Part shown: in pieces, positions 1 through 6,868 of the stretch
How positions within the stretch are numbered: position 1 is the first letter of the stretch
How the letters are laid out: every line of letters starts with the position of its first letter
Source: a virus
IMG/VR virus record: IMGVR_UViG_3300030102_000564
Location: 1-32,452 of that record
Strand: one strand, 5' to 3'
Length of the DNA: 32,452 bases
The notes under the pieces: generated by a model
The model's input: only the letters and a program-made list of their open reading frames with translations
Databases searched by the model: none
Told to the model about the DNA's origin: nothing
Program-made: the position numbers and the translations under genes

Positions 1-8
1 ATACTCAT
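1..8 (-). CDS. Start of a gene cut by the left edge
   Basis: An ATG at 8-6 followed by AGT and two bases runs off the window. A strong ribosome binding site, GAAAGGA (16-22 on the plus strand read in reverse), sits 7 bases upstream, which supports a real start. It is separated by 42 bases from the nuclease gene at 51-467 and would be the next gene of the same minus-strand operon. Nothing can be said about the product. Confidence 0.45.
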
Positions 9-50
9 AGGTTTATCCTTTCTTCTGTACTTATTTTATAATATAAAATT

Positions 51-467
51 TTAGTTATCATTAATACAGTAATTTTCTTTATTGATCAAAAAATCTCTTA
101 TTTTATCCCACCCTTGCGCTAAAGATAAATCTTTTAAATTTTTATAAACAACGCCAGAATTAAGCTTCTCTGCTTCGCCACTGTCGAATAAAAAAACTTC
201 TTTCGATACTTTTACTAGAAGAAATACCGCACCTTTATTACGGCGAAATGATCTGTGCCATGCGATTTGTTCTACTGATACTTTCGTCCTACACTTACTT
301 GTTTCATGTACAGGTTTATCGAGATACTTACCTTCAAGCCAACCTGTTAATCCTTGATAACAATAAAACAAATCTGGTATCCCTCGTTCTACTGCAGTTT
401 CAATTCTTTGTAAAAATATATCTGGCCATTTCTTTCTACAAGATGTCCATAAATTTTTTTCACTCAC
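51..467 (-). CDS. VRR-NUC-like PD-(D/E)XK endonuclease
   Basis: Small 138-residue protein with the order of motifs expected of phage VRR-NUC/Holliday-junction-type nucleases: Glu23, then GIPD with Asp32, then Glu45-x-Lys47 as the metal-binding strand, and a QxxW motif at 67-70. Such nucleases cut branched or flapped DNA and could play the role T7 endonuclease I plays: resolving recombination intermediates or degrading host DNA. Translation begins at a GTG (467) preceded by GGGGAGAG; the GTGA overlaps the stop of the polymerase gene, so the two are translationally coupled. The position directly after DNA polymerase fits a recombination or repair role. Seen: motifs and overlap. Inferred: nuclease activity and substrate. 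Confidence 0.7.
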   Translation of the reverse strand: MSEKNLWTSCRKKWPDIFLQRIETAVERGIPDLFYCYQGLTGWLEGKYLDKPVHETSKCRTKVSVEQIAWHRSFRRNKGAVFLLVKVSKEVFLFDSGEAEKLNSGVVYKNLKDLSLAQGWDKIRDFLINKENYCINDN

Positions 468-2332
468 TTAATCTCTCCCCAACTGGCTCCTCTTTCTACG
501 TCTACCTGTAAAGGTACATTTAACTTTACTGCATTTTTCATTAAGTGTACAACTTCTTTTAATTTTTCTTCTCCCTCTTTGCTTTTAGGCACAGAGAAAT
601 CTAACTCATCATGTATCGTTAGTCCTATGTCCATAACTTTGTTATCCCATACTTCTAACATCGCAGCTTTTGTAACATCAGCAGCTGACCCTTGTATTAA
701 ACAATTCAAAGCTTTATGTGTATATGCTCTTTTCAATGGCAAATCTTTATACACTTCTTTTGCTTTTTCATAAGGATAAGCAGGCTTACCGAAGTTATCC
801 CAACCACCTGGCTCGTACAAATTAAAATGTCTGCGTCTACCTAATAATGTTCTAATGTATCCACGAGAAGAAGCGAGTGCCACAACTTGATTATTCAATG
901 CTTGAACGAAAGGCACGTTACGATGATACTTTTCAAATAACATTTCTGCGTCATCATACGATAGTCCTAATTCTGCTGCTAATTTCTTTTTTCCCATGCC
1001 ATATGTAAGTCCAAGATTTATAGTTTTTGCCTGTTTTCTCTTGATTTTTGCCATGTTCGCAACCATCGTATGGAAGTCTGTAGATGTATCATTTTTGTAC
1101 TGATTTTGTGCCAACTTTGCTGATTCATTATTCGTCTGACTTGCAAAGTGTACAAGAAGTCTAGGTTCTTGTTGTGCATAATCTACACATACCCATTCGT
1201 GTCCATCTTCAGGAATAAATAGACCTCGCACCAAAGGTGCTAACTCAGGGTCATGCGCAGGCACTTGTTGTAAGTTAGGATGCGATGAACTAAATCTACC
1301 TGTAACTGTTCCTGTAGAATGTAATTGACTATGTATTCTACCATTTACTGATTTCTCAATAATCATGTTCTCGATAAATGTACTTCTCAACTTATACAGT
1401 TTACGCACTTTTAAAACTAAACCACTCAAGTTATCTTGTGCACTCTCTAACCAGTCTTGTGTAAATGATGGCGAGCCTTTTGCAGTTCGCAAGAATGTTA
1501 TATTTTCTTTTTCATATGCTTTCGCAATACTTGCGTTAGCCCATACATTTACTTCTTGACCTGCTATCGAATTAAGTTCTGCTTGAACTTGATCTTGTTT
1601 TTTAACTAGCGTATCCCGAAGCTTCGCTGCTTTCTCAATATCAACACGAACACCTTTCTGTCTCATAGACAATAATAGAGGGATGAGCCTTGATTCTATC
1701 TTCATGACTTTTGTCAATTCCTCTTTCTCAAGTATCGGTAGTTGCATTAAAAATACTCTCATAGTCAACTCAGCATCTTTCTCTGCGTAAGGACCAACGT
1801 ATGACGAGTGTAATTTCCACAAGTTTTGTTTTACGTTAGCCCTCGCAGATACCATGCTTCGGACCGCATCTTCTAATAATGTTTCGTCTTTTTTCTCTCT
1901 CAAGTAATCGTATGATATGTTATCAAGAGAGAATGATTTTCTATTCTCATTTATCAATGTTTCTGCAACTTGAATGTCAAATATGCTTCCTTGAGTATTT
2001 ACTCCTAAAGTCGATAGCCACTCTAAATCATAGAGAGCATTCGCAAATACTTTCGTTTTAGAAGTCTCCAGAACGTTTTTTAAATACGATATGACTAGTT
2101 CTTCAGGAAGATTACCGCCTCCTTGATGGCGTATCGGCAAGTAACACATTCTATTATGCTCATCGCATAGAGATATGCCAACTACAAATCCATCTTTCTT
2201 AAAACCACCAGGTCCGTTACTCTTTAGATTAGGGTCGTATGTTTCAGTATCTACAGCGATGTATTTAGAACTAGAATAATCAATTAATACTTCTCTAGGT
2301 TTCCAATCGCTGCTAGGCGAAAATAAACTCAT
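464..2332 (-). CDS. polA: DNA polymerase, family A, with 3'-5' exonuclease
   Basis: A 622-residue replicative polymerase. The N-terminal proofreading domain shows Exo I (Asp28-x-Glu30), Exo II (Asn98...Asp102) and Exo III (Tyr182...Asp186). The polymerase domain has the TGRFSSSHPNLQQVP region (344-358), motif A with Asp384 (VDYAQQEPRLL), motif B RKQAKTINLGLTYG and motif C IHDELDFS (Asp575). In motif B the residue matching Phe762 of E. coli Pol I is Leu440. No DnaJ-like zinc insertion is seen, unlike HMO-2011-type phage polymerases, and there is no 5'-3' exonuclease domain, as usual for phage enzymes. The start ATG at 2332 overlaps the stop of the hydroxymethylase gene (ATGA). The enzyme would copy the genome, possibly using modified dCTP made by the genes just upstream. 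Confidence 0.96.
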   Translation of the reverse strand: MSLFSPSSDWKPREVLIDYSSSKYIAVDTETYDPNLKSNGPGGFKKDGFVVGISLCDEHNRMCYLPIRHQGGGNLPEELVISYLKNVLETSKTKVFANALYDLEWLSTLGVNTQGSIFDIQVAETLINENRKSFSLDNISYDYLREKKDETLLEDAVRSMVSARANVKQNLWKLHSSYVGPYAEKDAELTMRVFLMQLPILEKEELTKVMKIESRLIPLLLSMRQKGVRVDIEKAAKLRDTLVKKQDQVQAELNSIAGQEVNVWANASIAKAYEKENITFLRTAKGSPSFTQDWLESAQDNLSGLVLKVRKLYKLRSTFIENMIIEKSVNGRIHSQLHSTGTVTGRFSSSHPNLQQVPAHDPELAPLVRGLFIPEDGHEWVCVDYAQQEPRLLVHFASQTNNESAKLAQNQYKNDTSTDFHTMVANMAKIKRKQAKTINLGLTYGMGKKKLAAELGLSYDDAEMLFEKYHRNVPFVQALNNQVVALASSRGYIRTLLGRRRHFNLYEPGGWDNFGKPAYPYEKAKEVYKDLPLKRAYTHKALNCLIQGSAADVTKAAMLEVWDNKVMDIGLTIHDELDFSVPKSKEGEEKLKEVVHLMKNAVKLNVPLQVDVERGASWGEIK

Positions 2333-3156
2333 ATCTCAAAGAACTCATGTAAGAACTGACTATCAGCTTTCCAACCCTCAGTACAGTAAGCTAGATGATC
2401 AAGAAGATTATTAGCACTCGTACTCATGCTATTTCTAAAATCTTTAATGTTTAAAGGTCTATAATCATAGAAATCATTCTCTCCTGCTTTTACACATTCT
2501 AAAGCTTTATCGTGATCAGGTTGATATAAATGACGAGAGCCAGCATTGATTACAGTAACTCCTAAGTCTAAATCCATTCTATAAATATCCCACATTAATA
2601 GTGCGACATACGCACCTAGCATTGAGAAGTTAAAATTATCGTAAGGCCAACCTAGCCATAAATCGTTTGAACGCATATTAGCGATAACATTTAGTTTGTT
2701 CTCTCTAATAAGAAATTGAAAAGAGATAGTGCAAGGTACATCGTCAGTATCGTAAGGACTTTCTCTCCATATATTTATAACAGCTTGACGTGTATTTATA
2801 TCGTCATTTAATATTCTACACACGTACTGAAGTTGATCAACTATCTTAGGACCATATGCTCCTCTAAAGAAATAACCATCATCGCTAAATCTAGCTATGT
2901 TTTTAGAGAAAGGTTTTATTGTAGATAATTTATTATTTCCAGTAAGAATCCAGTGTGCTTCTGCTACCATAAACCTGTAGCCAAGTTCTCTCTTTTTGTT
3001 AGTTATAACGGGATATCTCATATCGCACATTGTAGTATGATTTATTTTTTCAAGTGTTTCTAAACCACGTGGTCTTGTCCACTTACCATGATTTATATCT
3101 TTAATAGCATCTAACCACTCATTGTCAGCGGAAAGTTTGACATCGATTCGTTCCAT
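2329..3156 (-). CDS. dCMP hydroxymethylase (thymidylate synthase family)
   Basis: Predicted to convert dCMP to 5-hydroxymethyl-dCMP using methylene-tetrahydrofolate. Residue numbers here count from the longer reading starting at 3162. The catalytic nucleophile is Cys144 in VPCTISFQF; Arg164-Ser165 bind phosphate; His and Tyr of SRHLYQ match the sugar-binding HxY. Exactly 31 residues after the Cys lies Asp175, where thymidylate synthases have Asn177 and T4 gp42 has Asp179; this residue decides dCMP versus dUMP. The blocks LIRENKLN and NMRSND closely match T4 gp42 as I recall it, and the Trp80 of thymidylate synthase is replaced (Ala90). I choose the second Met (3156) because AAAGGAG lies 7 bases upstream of it but only one base from the first ATG (3162). 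The gene overlaps the kinase gene by 46 bases and the polymerase gene by 4. Confidence 0.88.
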   Translation of the reverse strand: MERIDVKLSADNEWLDAIKDINHGKWTRPRGLETLEKINHTTMCDMRYPVITNKKRELGYRFMVAEAHWILTGNNKLSTIKPFSKNIARFSDDGYFFRGAYGPKIVDQLQYVCRILNDDINTRQAVINIWRESPYDTDDVPCTISFQFLIRENKLNVIANMRSNDLWLGWPYDNFNFSMLGAYVALLMWDIYRMDLDLGVTVINAGSRHLYQPDHDKALECVKAGENDFYDYRPLNIKDFRNSMSTSANNLLDHLAYCTEGWKADSQFLHEFFEI

Positions 3157-3749
3157 GGGCATTCTCCTTTCAAGTATCGTAATCTATTTATTATCGTATA
3201 TACTTTTACGTCTATCATGCTACCTTCTTTAAATACATCGTAGCGAATAAAGTTAGACTTTTCTTTTAACATACCGAGAGATGATAAGAAGTTTTTATGT
3301 TCGTTATTATTACCGTACCATGAACGTCTGTATCTCTCTACAACTTTGGATATGTCACTGTATTCTTCGTGACGTTCTAGTTTTTTATTCTTATGCATGT
3401 TAATAACTTTACTGCTATCTTCAGGTGCACACCACACATATAAAGTATTTGCTTCTTTTAATTTTTTGTATAACTCTTTAGGATTATATTCTGGACCATC
3501 TGCTCTTTCGTAAGCATAAGTTTCTTCTGATGGCCAATGTCTATCTATTACAACTAATTCTTTTTTAGCAAGTCTTATTGCTCTACGAACAGTTGCAGTA
3601 TGCCATATCTCCATCTTCTTATGTATTCTTAAATGCATATATCTTGCTTTAAATTTATCGCATAGATATTTAGCAAGAGTAGTTTTACCAGTACAGTCTG
3701 CACCTTCTATTATAATTATACCTTTGATTATATCGCTTACATCTCTCAT
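3111..3749 (-). CDS. Deoxynucleoside monophosphate kinase (thymidylate kinase-like)
   Basis: A 212-residue P-loop kinase. Walker A is GADCTGKTT (16-24), and the DRH triad at 69-71 corresponds to the DR[YFH] substrate-phosphate motif of thymidylate kinases. A basic/aromatic segment near 140 (VVERYRRSWYG) resembles the lid region. The gene sits between the glycosyltransferase (ATGA overlap) and the dCMP hydroxymethylase (long overlap), so its likely job is to phosphorylate hydroxymethyl-dCMP to the diphosphate, the job of T4 gp1, although by sequence it looks closer to thymidylate kinase than to gp1. The C-terminal 17 residues are read in another frame by the hydroxymethylase gene. Kinase fold is well supported; the substrate is inferred from context. 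Confidence 0.8.
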   Translation of the reverse strand: MRDVSDIIKGIIIIEGADCTGKTTLAKYLCDKFKARYMHLRIHKKMEIWHTATVRRAIRLAKKELVVIDRHWPSEETYAYERADGPEYNPKELYKKLKEANTLYVWCAPEDSSKVINMHKNKKLERHEEYSDISKVVERYRRSWYGNNNEHKNFLSSLGMLKEKSNFIRYDVFKEGSMIDVKVYTIINRLRYLKGECPWNESMSNFPLTMSG

Positions 3750-4780
3750 AAAAAATTATCTCCGATAAACGTATTTAATCTATTTTTATTCCACACTGTA
3801 GAAATAAAATCTTCTTTTTGTGCTTGAGCCAAGTCATCTAAACCTTTATCTGACATGTACTCAATATCGTTATTTCTAATCTTGTAAGAATAGCCAAATA
3901 GTTTTGTTTCTTCTAAATCGCCATAAGCTATGCAACCTGCGTCTGCTATCATTCCATAACGAACTCTCCACCAGCCACTACCTTTTATCGTATGATAGTG
4001 TGGAGGTATAAGTATTCCTCTTACTCGTAAGTATTCTTTATACAATTCTGGCTCTGTGATTCGTTGCTGGCCTAGATTTACGTTACCATATCCTGTTACT
4101 TTCCAAGTAAAGTTTTGACGATTAAGCCAACTCTGTTTTTGTATAAGAGAAGCCATAATCCATTCTCTTTCTTTAGGACCAGTATGTTCTAATGCAGAGA
4201 ATAAACTGTTTCTTTTTTCTTTATAACTGTCAGTAACAGGCGTAGGATCCCAAGGTATTATTTCTTCGCAATCTATTCCTAACTGACTACTATCTCCACC
4301 ATCGTACATTGGTGCTAATACTTTAAAGTTCCATTTCTTAAAACCTAGTTCTGTAATTAAATCTTCCATTTCTTTTTTATAAGGCTGTGCTTCGTCAAAG
4401 AATTTTTTACCTACAGAATTACCAGCTTTGCTTACTCTTTTCCACAATCGCCAATGGTCTTCACGTGCAAAAGTTCTACAACCATTAGGTATGTCTCTAG
4501 TCTGCCAATCATCTAATGCGATGTATGCGTCAGGTCTTTTTAATAAAGTGTAAAGACCTCCATATAAATAAGATGACGGTAAAGAATTAGGAGCAAATGC
4601 AAATACAACGACTTTATCGTATTCTGATATATCATCTCCAGGCACTACTACTCTATGATCAACTTCTATTCCACACTCTCTTAATGCTCTAGGCAAACAA
4701 TTTGCTGCTGTTGCTATTTCTAATACATTTTTATTAGTTCCAATACCTTTAGAGGTAAACCCTGTTACTAAAACTTTCAT
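3746..4780 (-). CDS. T4 beta-glucosyltransferase-like DNA glycosyltransferase (GT-B)
   Basis: A 344-residue protein whose overall pattern follows T4 beta-glucosyltransferase: an N-terminal Rossmann half (MKVLVTGF, EYDKVVVFAF), a strand ending in Asp-Asp (90-91) near the position of catalytic Asp100 of the T4 enzyme, and a C-terminal nucleotide-sugar half with WWRVRYGMIADAG (270-282) aligning by eye with the LRVWETMASDAV region, followed by a helix resembling the T4 C-terminus. Expected reaction: transfer of a sugar from a UDP-sugar to the hydroxyl of hydroxymethylcytosine in DNA. The start is the ATG at 4780, with GGAG 9 bases upstream and an ATGA overlap with the pyrophosphatase gene; an upstream in-frame TTG at 4795 would place that GGAG inside the gene. 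The link to DNA modification rests on fold-level similarity plus the neighbouring hydroxymethylase, so it is probable, not proven. Confidence 0.68.
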   Translation of the reverse strand: MKVLVTGFTSKGIGTNKNVLEIATAANCLPRALRECGIEVDHRVVVPGDDISEYDKVVVFAFAPNSLPSSYLYGGLYTLLKRPDAYIALDDWQTRDIPNGCRTFAREDHWRLWKRVSKAGNSVGKKFFDEAQPYKKEMEDLITELGFKKWNFKVLAPMYDGGDSSQLGIDCEEIIPWDPTPVTDSYKEKRNSLFSALEHTGPKEREWIMASLIQKQSWLNRQNFTWKVTGYGNVNLGQQRITEPELYKEYLRVRGILIPPHYHTIKGSGWWRVRYGMIADAGCIAYGDLEETKLFGYSYKIRNNDIEYMSDKGLDDLAQAQKEDFISTVWNKNRLNTFIGDNFL

Positions 4781-5157
4781 GACCACGAACTCCAATGTTT
4801 AAATGTTTTAAGCACTTGCTCAATATCTGGATGTTTCCAACCTTCTGGTTTAGTTACATCAAATTTAGAACGAGCACTTTCTTTTCTTTCTTTTTTCATG
4901 TTAGCATCTTGTACTTCTTTCCATGCTACCCAAAAAGGATAGTCAAATATATAAGCGGTACCGAGTGCTACATAAACTATGTCTACTAAAGAATCTAAAA
5001 TCTTTGCGTCATCGTCTTTCTCAACACCTTCTTTTAATTCTCTTAATTCTTCTTCTAGAAATTTAATCCTAAAGTCTACAATATCTTTATTATTCTTGAT
5101 ACCATGACGTCTAGGTAAATCAAACTTCTTATGAAATTCTTCTATATCCTTAAGCAT
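4777..5157 (-). CDS. MazG-like nucleotide pyrophosphohydrolase (possible dCTPase)
   Basis: A 126-residue all-alpha NTP pyrophosphatase. The metal-binding EExxE motif is at 36-40 (EEELRELKEG) and the second acidic helix is DSLVDIVY (55-62), followed by ALGTAY and a C-terminal acidic/amide helix (EVQDANMKK). Phage enzymes of this type hydrolyse dNTPs to dNMP and pyrophosphate; next to a dCMP hydroxymethylase the obvious substrate is dCTP/dUTP, which would both keep cytosine out of new DNA and supply dCMP, as T4 gp56 does. AGGAG lies 9 bases before the ATG; the gene overlaps the methyltransferase gene by 8 bases and shares ATGA with the glycosyltransferase gene. The family is well supported, the substrate is inferred. 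Confidence 0.82.
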   Translation of the reverse strand: MLKDIEEFHKKFDLPRRHGIKNNKDIVDFRIKFLEEELRELKEGVEKDDDAKILDSLVDIVYVALGTAYIFDYPFWVAWKEVQDANMKKERKESARSKFDVTKPEGWKHPDIEQVLKTFKHWSSWS

Positions 5158-6208
5158 TGAATAAATCTCCTGTTGCTGGTTTTCTGTAATCTATAAATTG
5201 AGAATCAACGTGGTATTTAGCATCTGTTTCTATCATAGCTTTTACATTTCTTGCAAGCCACTCACCTACTGGCGGCATTACACCTCTTGCTATTAAGCTA
5301 GGCCAACCTGATTTTGCTCCAGCAAATTTGTAATCTACTGGATATCCAGAGAAAGCACACAGTTCTCTTATACCTAAAAGTCTATCTTCTTCTGGATGTA
5401 TTGCAAAACCTCCTGCTATTACTCCCATGGTTTGTTCTCTAGTCAATCTCCACTTCATAAATTGTGGTCTACCAATAACTCCTTTTCGTCCTTTAGTTGA
5501 CCTTTTCCAAGTTTCTGGTGGGTTTAAACTTTCCCATATGTTTCTTAACGATTCTCCAGGTTTCGCAATCTTTACTAATTTCATTTCGTTGTCACTTAGT
5601 TTTCCATAATGTCCAGGGTCTCCACCATGTTCTGCTTTAAACTCGTCTAATACATCGCCTACATTTGGTGATGGATTCCAGTTCGGTGCTGGAGGACTGA
5701 ACTTACCTTTATGAGCTAAGAAAAAGAATCTTCGCCTAGTATGATTAAGGCCAGTGTACTGTCCATCTACCATAAGATGTGTAACAGCATAACCTTCTTT
5801 ATTTGCTTTCTCTGTAAAATCTTTTATCATTGGTAATCCACCTGTTGGCGAATAAGCACGTGGAACTGACTCAATAGCGATAGCTTTTGGTTTTACTGTA
5901 TATATTAAAGAAAATACATCACTCCAACAACTTACTCGTGGATCTGATTTCCAACCATCTGCTCCTTTACTTCCTGACCCTAGTGTGCTCCATGGCGCGC
6001 AAGGTGGATTTCCATATACAAAATCTATGTCTTTATAATCTCCTGTTGGCCAATTTTCTGGACCAACAAAAACTGGTATTTCTGGATAATTTAAACTAAA
6101 TGTATCTGCGCCATATCCATCGCCTTCAAAGTGCGCTAGTACATTAAAATGTTTTTTAACTCCAATAGTAAAACCACCAGCAAATATGTAACTTCCTATT
6201 GCTTTCAT
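5150..6208 (-). CDS. C5-cytosine DNA methyltransferase (Dcm-like)
   Basis: A 352-residue enzyme with the ordered motifs of C5-cytosine methyltransferases: motif I SYIFAGGFTIG (6-16), an acidic SAM-ribose region (FEGDGYGADTF), motif IV GNPPCAPWS with catalytic Cys70, motif VI AIESVPRAYSPTG (ESV in place of the usual ENV), motif VIII QYTGLNHTRRRFFFLA (150-165) and C-terminal motifs RELCAFSGYP and ARGVMPPVGEW. It would methylate C5 of cytosine in a short target, probably chosen by the segment between about 170 and 290. It has a strong Shine-Dalgarno (AAAGGAG) and overlaps the upstream methyltransferase by ATGA. It is odd to find it next to a hydroxymethylase that would already occupy C5 of cytosine. 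Confidence 0.9.
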   Translation of the reverse strand: MKAIGSYIFAGGFTIGVKKHFNVLAHFEGDGYGADTFSLNYPEIPVFVGPENWPTGDYKDIDFVYGNPPCAPWSTLGSGSKGADGWKSDPRVSCWSDVFSLIYTVKPKAIAIESVPRAYSPTGGLPMIKDFTEKANKEGYAVTHLMVDGQYTGLNHTRRRFFFLAHKGKFSPPAPNWNPSPNVGDVLDEFKAEHGGDPGHYGKLSDNEMKLVKIAKPGESLRNIWESLNPPETWKRSTKGRKGVIGRPQFMKWRLTREQTMGVIAGGFAIHPEEDRLLGIRELCAFSGYPVDYKFAGAKSGWPSLIARGVMPPVGEWLARNVKAMIETDAKYHVDSQFIDYRKPATGDLFNA

Positions 6209-6867
6209 AATACTCCTTTCATAAAATTAAGTTCTACTTTTTTTCTCAAGAAAAATCCCCACCATGTTTCTGGATATGCTTCTCCATCTTTGTAGTTTGG
6301 ATTTTTTATATCTAACTTTATTTCTTCTACACTGCTTACATCAAAACCAGAACGCAACATCAATGCTATCCAATTAGTTTTTGTAAGTAAAGAATAATGA
6401 TTCCTGTTATCTTCATGATTAGCTACATTAACAGCAGCGGGAACTTCTACATATGCTCCGCCGTCCATCTTAACTAATCTATTAAATTCATGTAAAGTTA
6501 AATAAGGAAAAGGGCTATGCTCTAATGCATGTCTACACCATAAAAAATCAAATTCTTCTTTTATACCAGAAAAAGTCATGTCTATTTTTCTTATGTCATC
6601 TAAACCTTTTTCTTTGCAACGTTCTATATCTTTATCTGCTTTTGTTACTCCAACTAAATTAGTAAATCCTTTTTCTTTTAATAATTTTAAAAAATATCCA
6701 TCACCGCAACCCATGTCTAATATCTTATCGGTTGTTTGTAAATTGTACTCAGCTAAAACTTTTCCTGTCATAGGTAATATAACACTGTAATGTAACTGAG
6801 ATTTAGGTTCGTCATAGATGTCATTATCTATTTTTTGTAAAAAATATTTCATGTATTCATTTATCAT
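6205..6867 (-). CDS. Class I SAM-dependent methyltransferase, substrate unknown
   Basis: A 220-residue protein with SAM-binding motif I ILDMGCGDGYFLKLL (49-63), an acidic motif II region (GVTKADKD), a motif with Trp-Cys-Arg-His-Ala-Leu-Glu-His (WCRHALEH) and a post-IV strand VKMDGGAYVEVP, the layout of the Methyltransf_11/23 group. These act on small molecules, sugars, lipids or proteins; no DNA-methylase NPPY or PC motif is present, so direct DNA base methylation is unlikely. Position between the helicase (1-base gap) and the C5 methyltransferase, in the same operon as the sugar-nucleotide enzyme and glycosyltransferase, would allow methylation of a nucleotide or DNA-linked sugar, but that is only a guess. 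Confidence 0.75.
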   Translation of the reverse strand: MINEYMKYFLQKIDNDIYDEPKSQLHYSVILPMTGKVLAEYNLQTTDKILDMGCGDGYFLKLLKEKGFTNLVGVTKADKDIERCKEKGLDDIRKIDMTFSGIKEEFDFLWCRHALEHSPFPYLTLHEFNRLVKMDGGAYVEVPAAVNVANHEDNRNHYSLLTKTNWIALMLRSGFDVSSVEEIKLDIKNPNYKDGEAYPETWWGFFLRKKVELNFMKGVL

Positions 6868-6868
6868 A

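Noticed and set aside
9-50. Promoter in the AT-rich gap at the left edge
   Set aside because: TATA-like strings are present on both strands, but no -35 element with acceptable spacing is visible; in DNA of this composition such matches arise by chance.
2329-3156. Ordinary thymidylate synthase (ThyA)
   Set aside because: The family is right, but Asp175 replaces the dUMP-specific Asn and the Trp80 position is not Trp; adjacent blocks match T4 dCMP hydroxymethylase better.
4781-4795. TTG start for the glycosyltransferase
   Set aside because: The TTG overlaps the GGAG that serves the ATG at 4780, and that ATG has both the right spacing and an ATGA overlap with the preceding gene.
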